Positions 1 to 7,879 of a DNA stretch of 27,161 nt are shown one piece after another. Below the pieces are notes generated by a model, which had not been told where the DNA came from, did no database searches, and worked only from the letters and a program-made list of their open reading frames with translations. Source of the DNA: an actinobacterium acAMD-2 (GTDB taxonomy: Bacteria; Actinomycetota; Actinomycetes; UBA12327); assembly GCA_000754455.1 (NCBI GenBank), contig JNSE01000028.1, positions 11,499-38,659 on the forward strand, written 5' to 3'. The position numbers and the translations under genes were made by a program. Every line of letters starts with the position of its first letter. Position 1 is the first letter of the stretch.

Positions 1-62
<62 letters not shown>

Positions 63-104
63 TGTGTGGTCGCCGTACTTTAGCGAAGACGCGCAGGCCT
101 GGAC

Positions 105-1055
105 TCAGCGGGCAGTAAGCGTTAAGAGGATGGCTTCGGGCCGGCAGGCCAGTCGAATGGGCGCATAGGGCGATGTGCCGATCCCCGGTGACACGTTGAG
201 CCAGGTTTCGGCAACTGGTTCTTCCACGTTCGCGAACTCAGAAGCTTCCCAGCCATCTTCGGGGAAAGCGTCATCTCGATAACAAGACAGCCCCTTGGCG
301 TACTTGCGGTTGAGGTCGCAATTGGTGACCAACGTTCCATATCCGGGCAAGCACACCTGACCACCGTGGGTGTGACCAGCCAAGATCAGATCTGCGCCAT
401 CGGTTGTCATGGCGTTGAGAACGCGACGGTAGGGAGCATGCACGACTGCCAACGAAAAGTCGCCGGTGCTGGGTTCGGTGTCAAGGTCGTCGTAACGGTC
501 GCGGTGGATGTGGGGATCATCAACCCCGCGCGCATCGATGAGTAATGCACCAACTTTGATCGTCTCGCGGTGGTTGTTGAGGTTAAGCCAGCCGGCTTGC
601 GTGAAACCCGCTTCGAGATCACGCCAAGGCAACTCCTCGGCGTGCTTGATCGGTGTGGGCCCCATGCGCAAATAGGTCAAAGGGTTCTTGAACACGGGTG
701 CGTAGTAATCGTTAGAGCCGAAGACAAAAACTCCGGGGACGGCAAGGAGGGGCTGCAACGCGTCCACTAACACTGGAATTGCACCGGGATGAGAGATGTT
801 GTCACCGGTGTTAACGACCAGGTCGGGCTCTAAGTCAGCGAGCGAACGTAGCCAAGCTGTGCGCTTTGTGTCGTTGGGCATCAGGTGGATGTCGGATAGG
901 TGCAACACCTTGAGCGGTTGGCTCCCGCTGGGCAACACCGGCAACGTCACGTGGCGGGTGCGATAGGCCTGGGCCTCCCACAGGCTGTAGCCCAGCAATC
1001 CCAGTCCACCGGCCACGAGGGCGGCTCCTGAGGTGATCAAAGGGCGTGTGCTCAC
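105..1055 (-). CDS. Membrane-anchored calcineurin-like metallophosphoesterase
   Basis: This 316-residue protein probably hydrolyses a phosphoester at the outer face of the membrane, with two metal ions. Residues about 6-24 are hydrophobic (signal anchor). Metal-binding blocks appear in the family order: SDIH (D55, H57), GDN (84-86), GSND (113-116, where GNHE/D is usual) and GHTH (227-230). I chose the GTG at 1055 because everything upstream in frame overlaps the divergent GatB/YqeY gene and lacks family resemblance. It matches the metallophosphoesterase next to ponA2 in mycobacteria (Rv3683), but here a GatB/YqeY gene on the other strand separates it from ponA2. The substrate is unknown. The start has no obvious Shine-Dalgarno sequence. 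Confidence 0.88.
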   Translation of the reverse strand: MSTRPLITSGAALVAGGLGLLGYSLWEAQAYRTRHVTLPVLPSGSQPLKVLHLSDIHLMPNDTKRTAWLRSLADLEPDLVVNTGDNISHPGAIPVLVDALQPLLAVPGVFVFGSNDYYAPVFKNPLTYLRMGPTPIKHAEELPWRDLEAGFTQAGWLNLNNHRETIKVGALLIDARGVDDPHIHRDRYDDLDTEPSTGDFSLAVVHAPYRRVLNAMTTDGADLILAGHTHGGQVCLPGYGTLVTNCDLNRKYAKGLSCYRDDAFPEDGWEASEFANVEEPVAETWLNVSPGIGTSPYAPIRLACRPEAILLTLTAR

Positions 1056-1101
1056 CCGCCCATGGTGACAGATGGCCACGGTTAGGTGCCACACTGACGT
1101 C

Positions 1102-1566
1102 ATGGCAGCGATGAAGGACCAACTCCAGGCAGACCTCACCGAAGCGATGAAGTCGGGCGACAAGATCACGTCGGCGACGATTCGGATGGCGCTAACGGCC
1201 ATCACTAACGAGGAAGTCTCGGGCAAGCAAGCGCGCGAACTGTCTGACGATGATGTCATCACCGTGCTTTCGCGTGAGGCGAAGAAGCGACGTGAATCCG
1301 CAGAGGCCTACACGCAGGCGCAGCGCCCGGAACTTGCTCAACAAGAAACCGACGAGCTCGCTGTCCTTGATCGCTACTTGCCGCAACAACTCACCGAGGC
1401 TGAAGTCGATGCGATCATCGCGGCCGCCGTTGACCAGGCCAAGGCAGATGGTGCCGAAGGCGGCAAAGCCATGGGCGCAGTTATGAAGATCGTGACCCCG
1501 CAAGCATCCGGACGCTTTGATGGTTCGGCTATTGCCGGCAAGGTGCGCGCAGCCTTAGGGATGTAA
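1102..1566 (+). CDS. GatB/YqeY domain protein
   Basis: A 154-residue, highly helical and charged protein that matches the stand-alone YqeY family along its length: an N-terminal helix rich in Lys/Glu, then ALTAITNEEV near residue 30, a central AVLDRYLPQQL block and the C-terminal GKAMGAVMK and DGSAIAGKVRAAL blocks. YqeY resembles the tRNA-binding tail of the amidotransferase subunit GatB; its exact role is unsettled. The start is ATG 1102 or ATG 1111, both without a clear Shine-Dalgarno sequence. CACACT at 1090-1095 sits 6 nt before ATG 1102 and could be a poor -10 for a leaderless transcript. It is divergent from the metallophosphoesterase and ends 6 nt from the ponA2 stop, tail to tail. Confidence 0.9.
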   Translation: MAAMKDQLQADLTEAMKSGDKITSATIRMALTAITNEEVSGKQARELSDDDVITVLSREAKKRRESAEAYTQAQRPELAQQETDELAVLDRYLPQQLTEAEVDAIIAAAVDQAKADGAEGGKAMGAVMKIVTPQASGRFDGSAIAGKVRAALGM

Positions 1567-1572
1567 TACCTG

Positions 1573-3927
1573 TTACGGAGTCTGACCCGGCGTAGGTAGT
1601 GGCGTGAGCGTCGACGTAGGTGTGGGGATCACAAAAGTTGGAAGTGGTGGTGGCGGTGGCGTGGTGCCGTCGCTGAGGTAAATCTTCACGACCTTCCCCG
1701 ATGTGACGTACGAGCCACGACTGGGAGAGCTGTAGGCCACCGTGTTTTCGGGTTGCGTTGACTGCACGCGGTACTGACCCACTTCACCCTGAAGACCGGC
1801 TGTGGTCAAAGCAGCGAAAGCTGCAGCCGGGTCGAGTCCGCGGAGATCGGGGACTGTGGTTTGCAGGCCGGCGATTTGCGTGGGGTCTGGCTTGGTGAAG
1901 TCAATAACGGGCTGACCTTTCGAGCCAGCGATCATCACATCGCGCCAGATAGGTCCTGCGAGGCGTCCGCCGAATCCCTTCGTGATGTAGGTGCCGTTAA
2001 TGGTGATGTCGCGAATGGGGTAGCGCTGTCCACCGCGGGGATCACCGATCCATACCGCGGTTGCCAATTGTGGAGTGTGTCCGCAGAACCACACCGCGGC
2101 GTTTTCATTCGTTGTTCCGGTCTTTCCTGCGACCGGGCGTCCGATCTTGAGGGACTTTCCAGTCCCAATCTTCATGACCGATGTGAGGAGTTGGTTCACC
2201 GCGTCGGCGACAGCGGGGCGAATGACTTCCTTACAGTCGGCCGACGGGGCTCCTAGCGAGGCGCCGTCACGATCAACGACTTCGCTCATGGGTACTGAGC
2301 GACAGTGCGTCCCACGTGCAGCAAACGTTGCGTAGGCCTCGGCCATCGCCAGGGGAGAGACCGCCTGACTACCAAGGACAAAAGATGGCACACGCTTCAG
2401 AGGTGTTCCCGTTGCCTGGGTCACCCCCATGGCTTCGGCAATCTCCTTGGGACGGCATAAGCCGGTCTTCTTTTCCAAGGCGACGAAGAAGGTGTTGACC
2501 GAGTTAGCGGTAGCAGTCTTCATGGAGTACGTCCCACTACCGGTTGAGTTTTGCACCCTGTAGGGAGCAAACGGTGCACCCGTCGTGCAATCAACAAAAC
2601 CGGTGAACGTTCGGCTTGATGGCGAGTTCAACGTCGTGGTGATGGGTAAGCCTTGATCAAGAGCAGCCGCAAGAACGAAGACTTTGAAGGTGGACCCGGC
2701 CTGGGCGCCCAGAGAGCCACCGTATTTTGTGTTGACGTTGAAGTTGACGGTGGTTTTACCTCGGCCCGATGTTCCCCAGATGCGGTTTTGAGCCATGACC
2801 AGCACTCCACCAGTTCCGGGCTGCACAGACGAGACGGCAACAGCTTTGCGGCTTTTGTCCTTGCGCGGGATGGCGGTGTCAACAGCTTTTTGTGCGGCCG
2901 CTTGGAGTGCCGGGTCCAGTGTCGTCTTAATCGTGAGTCCACCGCGGCGCAAGAACGCCTCGCGGTCTTCGGCGGTTTCACCAAAGAATGAATCTCTCTT
3001 AATAAAGCTCAACACGTAGTCGCAAAAATAGGCGGCGTAGGAGGTAGTGCACCCATTGCGCTTCTCGGTGATGCGCAACGACTTGGATAACGAGATCTTC
3101 GATGCTTTCGTTGCGGAATCGGCAGTGATGTAACCAAGGTCCACCATGCGTTGCAACACCACGTTGCGTCGAGCTTCCGCCTTGATGGGGAACCGGCGCG
3201 GATTCAGGCCGACGGGTTGCTGAACAACACCGGCCAAAGTAGCGGCCTGTGCCAAGTTCAACTCACTGGCGTTGATACCGAAGTAGCGCTGAGCGGCGGC
3301 CTGAATTCCGTAGGCACCGTCACCAAAATAGACAGTGTTGAGGTAGCGCTCGAGGATTTCGTCCTTGGAATACTTTTGTTCGACGGCAATCGCAAGGCGC
3401 AGTTCGCGGATCTTGCGGGCGATGGTGCGCGCGCTTGCTCCTTCACGCTCTTGTGCTGTTCTCGCGTTGACAATCAGAGTGTTCTTGACGTATTGCTGCG
3501 TCAGAGTAGATCCACCTTGCCGAATCGAGCCAGCCTGACTGTTACTTTTCAGCGCTCGTAAGGTGCCACGCAAGTCAATGCCACCGTGCTCGTAGTACCG
3601 CGAATCTTCAATGGCCACGATCGCCTGGCGAATAGGTGTGGCCATGCTGGATAACGGGACTGAGGTGCGATTTTCCGTGAACACTTCCGCGATCCGCGAT
3701 CCATCTTTGGCGAGCAAAATGGTGGGTTGTGGCAAGGGAGCGGCATCAAGGACGTTCGGGAGTGCAGTGAAGGATTGTGATCCATCGCGCGCGGCAAGGG
3801 CGATGCCGCCGGCGACTGGGAGCAACATTCCAGCGAAAATCACCCCGCAGGCCACAGCCACCAACACCAATCGACCGAGCACAGCTCGAGGCCGATCGTG
3901 GGGCGTATGTGGCGTATGTGACTTCAC
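1573..3927 (-). CDS. ponA2: Bifunctional class A penicillin-binding protein with PASTA domain (PonA2 type)
   Basis: This 784-residue protein should polymerise glycan strands and cross-link peptidoglycan outside the cell. It has a short cytoplasmic tail, one membrane segment (about 16-46), a GT51 transglycosylase domain with the catalytic E107 in EDSRYYEH and the GGSTLTQQ block near 138-145, then a transpeptidase domain with S412-T-F-K415, S476-V-N478 and K602-T-G604. One PASTA domain (about 691-753) follows, then a Pro/Thr tail of about 30 residues. The GTG at 3927 is preferred: TACTCT lies 6 nt upstream as a leaderless -10, and upstream in-frame codons are not membrane-protein-like. It is divergent from whiB4, as in mycobacteria and Streptomyces. 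Confidence 0.95.
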   Translation of the reverse strand: MKSHTPHTPHDRPRAVLGRLVLVAVACGVIFAGMLLPVAGGIALAARDGSQSFTALPNVLDAAPLPQPTILLAKDGSRIAEVFTENRTSVPLSSMATPIRQAIVAIEDSRYYEHGGIDLRGTLRALKSNSQAGSIRQGGSTLTQQYVKNTLIVNARTAQEREGASARTIARKIRELRLAIAVEQKYSKDEILERYLNTVYFGDGAYGIQAAAQRYFGINASELNLAQAATLAGVVQQPVGLNPRRFPIKAEARRNVVLQRMVDLGYITADSATKASKISLSKSLRITEKRNGCTTSYAAYFCDYVLSFIKRDSFFGETAEDREAFLRRGGLTIKTTLDPALQAAAQKAVDTAIPRKDKSRKAVAVSSVQPGTGGVLVMAQNRIWGTSGRGKTTVNFNVNTKYGGSLGAQAGSTFKVFVLAAALDQGLPITTTLNSPSSRTFTGFVDCTTGAPFAPYRVQNSTGSGTYSMKTATANSVNTFFVALEKKTGLCRPKEIAEAMGVTQATGTPLKRVPSFVLGSQAVSPLAMAEAYATFAARGTHCRSVPMSEVVDRDGASLGAPSADCKEVIRPAVADAVNQLLTSVMKIGTGKSLKIGRPVAGKTGTTNENAAVWFCGHTPQLATAVWIGDPRGGQRYPIRDITINGTYITKGFGGRLAGPIWRDVMIAGSKGQPVIDFTKPDPTQIAGLQTTVPDLRGLDPAAAFAALTTAGLQGEVGQYRVQSTQPENTVAYSSPSRGSYVTSGKVVKIYLSDGTTPPPPPLPTFVIPTPTSTLTPLPTPGQTP

Positions 3928-3933
3928 GTAAGC

Positions 3934-3939
3934 AGAGTA
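3934..3939 (-). promoter_or_regulatory. Predicted -10 box for leaderless ponA2 mRNA
   Basis: On the minus strand TACTCT (TANNNT type) is followed by the six bases GCTTAC and then the GTG start of ponA2. There is no Shine-Dalgarno sequence, so transcription would begin at or next to the start codon. No convincing -35 box was found. Confidence 0.5.
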
Positions 3940-3950
3940 CGCCAGATGGG

Positions 3951-3958
3951 GCCGATAA
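3951..3958 (+). promoter_or_regulatory. GCCGATAA element upstream of whiB4 (sigma-WhiG/FliA -10 like)
   Basis: A perfect 8/8 match to the -10 consensus of sigma-28/WhiG promoters lies in the ponA2-whiB4 intergenic region, 125 bases before the whiB4 start. The -35 match is poor: TAAG begins at 3929, 18 bases before the element instead of the usual 14-16. It is therefore weaker than the similar elements at rsiG and the RTX gene. Confidence 0.3.
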
Positions 3959-4083
3959 CGAACGTGTAACCGTTGGGGTTGGAGGGGTTCCGCTGGAGCA
4001 CGTTGATTGCCTAGGTTCAACCCAAGCCGAGAACCCGTTTGTTGGACAGGGCGGCTCCACTATTTGTGCCATGGGGAGGTTGC

Positions 4084-4416
4084 ATGACCTGGGTCGATGA
4101 CTGGATCGCAAAAGCGGCATGTCAGACGAGCGCTCCGGACGAACTCTTCGTTCAAGGCGCAGCCCAAAATCGGGCCAAGAGTGTATGTATGAACTGCACG
4201 GTGCGGACCGAATGTCTCGCCGATGCGCTCGACAATCGCGTGGAGTTTGGTGTGTGGGGTGGCATGACCGAACGCGAGCGTCGCTCGTTGCTTCGCCGAC
4301 GTTCCAATGTGACGTCCTGGCGGGAAGTGCTCGAAAGTGCACGCAATGAATACGAAGCCACGATGCTGGCTCCTCGAGAAATCTCGCTAGTGGAAGATCA
4401 CATCCGCGTCAGCTAA
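4084..4416 (+). CDS. whiB4: WhiB-family iron-sulfur regulator, WhiB4/WblA type
   Basis: A 110-residue redox-responsive regulator that should bind a [4Fe-4S] cluster and act with a sigma factor or on DNA. The four cluster cysteines are C13, C35, C38 and C44 (CxxC then Cx5C), followed by the GVWGG turn (56-60) and a basic segment RRSLLRRR that would contact DNA. The stretches DELFVQGAAQ and ADALDNRVEFGVWGG closely resemble mycobacterial WhiB4 (WblA in Streptomyces), and the divergent ponA2 neighbour agrees. ATG 4084 is fixed by GGGGAGG at 4073-4079. WhiB4 is linked to redox control in mycobacteria and WblA to repression of development in Streptomyces. A GCCGATAA element upstream suggests possible sigma-WhiG input. 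Confidence 0.93.
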   Translation: MTWVDDWIAKAACQTSAPDELFVQGAAQNRAKSVCMNCTVRTECLADALDNRVEFGVWGGMTERERRSLLRRRSNVTSWREVLESARNEYEATMLAPREISLVEDHIRVS

Positions 4417-4496
4417 TTGACTTACTCCTGCTAAGGACGCAGGGGACCAACCTCATGTATCGGGACGTTGCCTGAGCGCGACGTTGACCGCAGGGA

Positions 4497-4502
4497 TAGT
4501 GT
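4497..4502 (+). promoter_or_regulatory. Predicted -10 box for leaderless DUF4177 operon mRNA
   Basis: TAGTGT is followed by six bases and the ATG at 4509; there is no Shine-Dalgarno sequence. It would drive DUF4177-ridA-NUDIX-MBL as one transcript. No -35 at normal spacing was found. Confidence 0.45.
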
Positions 4503-4508
4503 CGGGGT

Positions 4509-4670
4509 ATGGAAAAAATTGCTTGGGAATACGCCACTGTGCCTCTCCTTGTTCATGTGACAAAGCAGATCCTCGATACGTGGGGCGAAGACGGCTGGGA
4601 GCTGGTGTCGGTCTTACCGGGCAATTCGGCCGAAAACCTTGTTGCTTACTTCAAACGTCCTAAGGGCTAA
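4509..4670 (+). CDS. Small DUF4177-type protein (53 aa)
   Basis: The open frame starts with ATG 4509 and encodes 53 residues. It begins MEKIAWEYATV, has an amphipathic middle helix and the typical GWELVSV segment (residues 29-35), and ends FKRPKG. This pattern is that of the DUF4177 family, small proteins of unknown function often found next to ridA in actinobacteria. It ends 3 nt before ridA, so the two are very probably co-transcribed. The start has no Shine-Dalgarno sequence but a TAGTGT hexamer 6 nt upstream, suggesting a leaderless message. It occupies the place where mycobacteria have two anion-transporter-like ATPase genes (Rv3679-Rv3680) between whiB4 and ridA. Confidence 0.85.
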   Translation: MEKIAWEYATVPLLVHVTKQILDTWGEDGWELVSVLPGNSAENLVAYFKRPKG

Positions 4671-4673
4671 TCA

Positions 4674-5135
4674 ATGACTACACCGGAATCCCGAATCGCT
4701 GAACTAGGTATGACTCTCCCGCCGGTACCGGCGCCAGTTGCGTCCTACGTACCTGTTGTGCAGACCGGCAATCTCGTCTTCACCTCCGGTCAGTTGCCAC
4801 TCGTTGATGGCGCACTGTCCATCACCGGCAAAGTAGGCGCTGAGGTGAGCGTCGAAGAAGCCAACGCTCTTGCCCGCATTTGTGTGCTGAACGCGATTGC
4901 CGCTGTTAAGGCAGAGATCGGCGAGTTGTCTCGGGTTCGTCGAATCGTCAAGGTCGTAGGTTTCGTAGCAAGCGCGCCTGATTTTAGTTCACAGCCGCTG
5001 GTGGTTAACGGTGCGAGTGAAGTACTGAGTGCTGTCTTTGGCGATAAGGGTGTTCACGCGCGCAGTTCGCTCGGTGTAGCCGTTCTGCCTTTGGATGCTC
5101 CCGTCGAAATAGAGCTCATCGTCGAGGTGGAGTGA
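4674..5135 (+). CDS. RidA family enamine/imine deaminase
   Basis: A 153-residue member of the RidA (YjgF/YER057c/UK114) family, which hydrolyses reactive enamine/imine intermediates released by PLP enzymes and typically forms trimers. Visible marks are the VFTSGQLPL segment (35-43), R130 in HARSSLGVAVLPLDAPVEIE (position of the substrate-carboxylate-binding arginine of RidA) and a glutamate in the last strand. It is the longer, actinobacterial subtype with an N-terminal extension (Rv3678c-like). ATG 4674 lies 3 nt after the DUF4177 stop. Its end overlaps the NUDIX start (GTGA), which points to translational coupling. Confidence 0.92.
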   Translation: MTTPESRIAELGMTLPPVPAPVASYVPVVQTGNLVFTSGQLPLVDGALSITGKVGAEVSVEEANALARICVLNAIAAVKAEIGELSRVRRIVKVVGFVASAPDFSSQPLVVNGASEVLSAVFGDKGVHARSSLGVAVLPLDAPVEIELIVEVE

Positions 5136-5821
5136 CGACGCGATCACGAGATGCCGCCACGGTTGTGCTTGCTCGCGATAGCGCATCCGGTGGCATTGAA
5201 GTGTGGATGCTCAAACGCATTGGGACGTTGAATTTTGCTCCCCATGCCCATGTCTTTCCTGGCGGCGCAGTTGACGCCAGCGACAGTGAGCTATTTCCTC
5301 TCGATGGCGACTCTCTGATAAACGTGGCATCGGTCATGGATGTTGAGCCGCTGAAAGCCAACCAACTCATGGCCGCGGCGGTACGGGAAACCTTTGAAGA
5401 ATCCGGGATCGTCCTTGCCTCCAATCGTCACCCCACGACGTGGAGCGAGCAGGATCGACAAGACCTCCTCTTGGGGCGAACCTCAATTGCCCAACTACTC
5501 AATCGTGAACAAGCCCATGTTCATTCGCAAGATTTGATTCCGTGGGCTTGGTGGCTGACCCCTGATTACGTTCCCTTTCGTTTTGATACGTGGTTCTTTT
5601 TTGCCCCGGTCCGGGAAGACGTGGAACCGCGTCATGTACTCGAAGGCGAAGCAGTCGAGGCGCGGTGGTGGAAGGTCGACGAAGCCTTGGAATCCAATCG
5701 TGCCGGTCAGATCATCTTGTTATGGCCCACGCTTCGGGTGCTGCTTGACCTCAACCAGTGGTCATCAGTGGCAGAAGCAGTCAGTCATCGGCCGGTTCGA
5801 TTGGAGCAGCAATCCGGATGA
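5132..5821 (+). CDS. NUDIX hydrolase with split Nudix box (NUDT19-like)
   Basis: A 229-residue NUDIX protein expected to hydrolyse a nucleoside diphosphate linked to another group. The FPGGAVD segment (42-48) is separated from the RETFEESGI helix (85-93) by about 35 residues, longer than the classical box; this arrangement resembles the NUDT19/CoA-diphosphatase-like subgroup. Starts at GTG 5132 overlapping the ridA stop (GTGA) and ends in an ATGA overlap with the MBL gene, so the three are translationally coupled. The substrate cannot be read from sequence; coenzyme A derivatives are a guess from the subgroup. Confidence 0.85.
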   Translation: MTTRSRDAATVVLARDSASGGIEVWMLKRIGTLNFAPHAHVFPGGAVDASDSELFPLDGDSLINVASVMDVEPLKANQLMAAAVRETFEESGIVLASNRHPTTWSEQDRQDLLLGRTSIAQLLNREQAHVHSQDLIPWAWWLTPDYVPFRFDTWFFFAPVREDVEPRHVLEGEAVEARWWKVDEALESNRAGQIILLWPTLRVLLDLNQWSSVAEAVSHRPVRLEQQSG

Positions 5822-6564
5822 GTGTGACCACTCCTGCGTGGATGCGTGGTGTTACCGCTCCCAATCCAGGTCCTATGACATTGCAAGGAACCAATACGTG
5901 GATCTTGGGAATTGATGGGCTCGTCGTCGTTGATCCCGGCCCGCTCGATGAATCACATTTGCTTGATGTGGCAATGCACGGGGCGATTGACCACATTCTT
6001 TTAACGCACGGACACGGCGATCACAGTGATGGTGCCCAGCGATTGCACGAACTCACAGGGGCACCAGTGAGTGCATGGGATGAGCGACATGTTTCCCATG
6101 GTGAAAAACTCACTGATGCGATGACGCTGCGGCTTGCGGGATTGGACATCGAAATCCTGCATGCGCCTGGGCACACCATGGATTCGGTGTGCTTCATCGT
6201 CAGCAGTGGAAGCGAATCAGTGGTCTTGACCGGTGACACGATCTTGGGCGCAGGCAGCACGGTGATCGCTCACCCCGAGGGTCGAGTCGATGACTATCTC
6301 CGCACGTTAGAAAAGCTGGCTCAACTCGACGCGTTGGTTGTTTTGCCCGGACACGGCCCAGTGACAGGGCCAGCCAGTCAAAGGGCGAAGCAGTACTTGG
6401 ATCATCGCCATGCACGCATCGCTCAAGTGCGCGATGCGGTGGCCCAAGGGGCAACAACGCCGGAGCACGTTCTTAAGGTGGTGTACAGCGATGTGCACGA
6501 TTCAGTGCGAGGGGCAGCGTTGTTAAGCGCCCAGGCGCATTTGATGTTCGTGCTCGAGGACTAA
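5818..6564 (+). CDS. Metallo-beta-lactamase fold hydrolase (Rv3677c/LACTB2-like)
   Basis: A 248-residue metallo-beta-lactamase fold hydrolase. The zinc signature HGHGDH spans residues 64-69, followed by APGHT, LTGDTILG and PGHGP blocks that supply further metal ligands. The GTNTWILG start of the domain and a C-terminal helical region resemble LACTB2-type enzymes and the mycobacterial gene beside crp (Rv3677c). LACTB2 proteins are RNases in mitochondria; the substrate here is unknown. ATG 5818 overlaps the NUDIX stop (ATGA). It converges on crp with a four-base overlap of the stop codons (6561-6564). Confidence 0.9.
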   Translation: MSVTTPAWMRGVTAPNPGPMTLQGTNTWILGIDGLVVVDPGPLDESHLLDVAMHGAIDHILLTHGHGDHSDGAQRLHELTGAPVSAWDERHVSHGEKLTDAMTLRLAGLDIEILHAPGHTMDSVCFIVSSGSESVVLTGDTILGAGSTVIAHPEGRVDDYLRTLEKLAQLDALVVLPGHGPVTGPASQRAKQYLDHRHARIAQVRDAVAQGATTPEHVLKVVYSDVHDSVRGAALLSAQAHLMFVLED

Positions 6565-7235
6565 GCGCCGCGACGGTTGAGTTTGTCAACATCCAAGATC
6601 GTGACACCGCGAGGTTCGAGCAAGATCCAGCCGCGGCTAGCGAAGTCGGCGAGGGCTTTGTTCACCGTTTCGCGGGATGCTCCGACCAGCTGGGCAAGTT
6701 CTTCTTGAGTTAAGTCGTGCGTGACGTGCACGCCGTCGCCACGTTGAACACCGAAGCGCACCGACAAGTCCAACAGCGCCTTGGCCACGCGGCCGGGAAC
6801 ATCGGCAAACACCAAATCGCCCATCGCTTCGTTCGCGCGGCGAAGGCGTTGAGCCAAAGCTTGAAGAAGTGATTGAGCAAGTTCTGGGCGACCGGTCAGC
6901 CACTCCTGCAGGTCTTCGTGACCCAGGCCAAAAAGGCGACAGTCGGTCAGCGCGGTGGCCGTGGCTGTTCGTGGACCGGGATCGAAAAGGGACAACTCAC
7001 CGAACATCTCGCCAGGGCCTTGGACACTGAGGAGGTTTTCGCGGCCATCGCTGGACGAGACACCGAGCTTGACCTTGCCTTCGAGCACGACGTAGAGACG
7101 ATCGCCACCGTCGCCTTCGGAGAAGATCACGCCACCCTTAGGAAAGGTGACTTCAACCATCGATGCGCGCAGAGCTCCGGCAGCGTCATCATTGAGGGCG
7201 ACAAACAGCGGAGCACTCATCAAGATGTCAGCCAT
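6561..7235 (-). CDS. crp: Crp/Fnr-family transcription regulator (cAMP receptor protein)
   Basis: A 224-residue regulator very close to mycobacterial Crp (Rv3676). The cyclic-nucleotide fold spans about 1-115 with the phosphate-binding cassette GELSLFDPGPRT (79-90, including R89 and T90). A dimerisation helix (about 117-145) and a winged helix-turn-helix follow, with the recognition segment LVGASRETVNKAL (183-195) preceded by DLTQEELAQ. It should bind cAMP and DNA of the TGTGA-N6-TCACA type. ATG 7235 follows GGGAGG at good spacing; an in-frame start farther upstream is unnecessary. The order ridA-NUDIX-MBL/crp is conserved in actinobacteria. Confidence 0.95.
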   Translation of the reverse strand: MADILMSAPLFVALNDDAAGALRASMVEVTFPKGGVIFSEGDGGDRLYVVLEGKVKLGVSSSDGRENLLSVQGPGEMFGELSLFDPGPRTATATALTDCRLFGLGHEDLQEWLTGRPELAQSLLQALAQRLRRANEAMGDLVFADVPGRVAKALLDLSVRFGVQRGDGVHVTHDLTQEELAQLVGASRETVNKALADFASRGWILLEPRGVTILDVDKLNRRGA

Positions 7236-7321
7236 CTCAGCCTCCCAGCGTCGCAACAATCAGTGTGTGAACTGCATTGTGCCACGTTAGACCAGCGCGA
7301 GCCCGCGCAGAGTCAGGAATG

Positions 7322-7873
7322 TTAGGCGGCGCCAGCTTTCAGTGGAAGTGCGACCAGGCACTGAAGTGGGTCTTCGTGGTAGCGCGCGATGAGTTCATCG
7401 GTTGCGCGAGCCAAGCGGCGGTGGAGCGCCTGGCGGTACGTCGACAACTGGAATTCAGCAAATGACAGTTCCTGTGCCAGTTCGTGGCACGCGACAGGGT
7501 TATTGATGTCAACGGCTTGATTCCACAGCGATTGCAGATCAGGAATTGGCGGGATGTCGTTATCAGGCAGGACGGTAAGAAGCGCGGTCCGTCCACGCGC
7601 TGGGCGATCCTCAGCAAAGGCACCTTGCAGGTGGTCAAATTGGGAAAGGCCGTCACTGTTGGTGCGCAACAAGTCCAAGCGCGCTTGGATCAGTCGACGC
7701 CAGTAGGAAACTCGGTGTTCTTCCGCATCGAGGTTCTTGCGGTAGGCGCGAAGCCCAGCCAAATCAAGGTGCGCAAATTCGACACTGCGTTCAGGCACAG
7801 TGCGATCGACGGGAGCACGTCGAGCCGGTGTGGCTGCGTTAGCGGCGGGCCGCGGAACCTGAGTTGTGGACAT
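7322..7873 (-). CDS. rsiG: RsiG-like c-di-GMP-dependent anti-sigma factor
   Basis: A 183-residue protein with two helical segments that each carry the spacing of the RsiG c-di-GMP motif E-x3-S-x2-R-x3-Q-x3-D. The first copy is perfect: E52, S56, R59, Q63, D67. The second keeps the spacing and first three residues (E140, S144, R147) but has H151 and A155 instead of Q and D. Known family biology: in Streptomyces a twin-motif RsiG folds as an antiparallel coiled coil, binds a c-di-GMP dimer and then sequesters the sigma factor WhiG; in Rubrobacter a single-motif RsiG does so as a dimer and controls type IV pili. The low-complexity N-terminus (1-30) is probably disordered. ATG 7873 follows GAGGGGG very closely. 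Between crp and nth, mycobacteria have an unrelated-looking gene. I am confident of the motif, less so of the partner, which is not in this window. Confidence 0.8.
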   Translation of the reverse strand: MSTTQVPRPAANAATPARRAPVDRTVPERSVEFAHLDLAGLRAYRKNLDAEEHRVSYWRRLIQARLDLLRTNSDGLSQFDHLQGAFAEDRPARGRTALLTVLPDNDIPPIPDLQSLWNQAVDINNPVACHELAQELSFAEFQLSTYRQALHRRLARATDELIARYHEDPLQCLVALPLKAGAA

Positions 7874-7879
7874 ACCCCC

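Noticed and set aside
4427..4443. Hairpin CCTGC/GCAGG after whiB4 as a terminator
   Set aside because: Only a 5-bp stem with a 7-base loop and no T-run follows.
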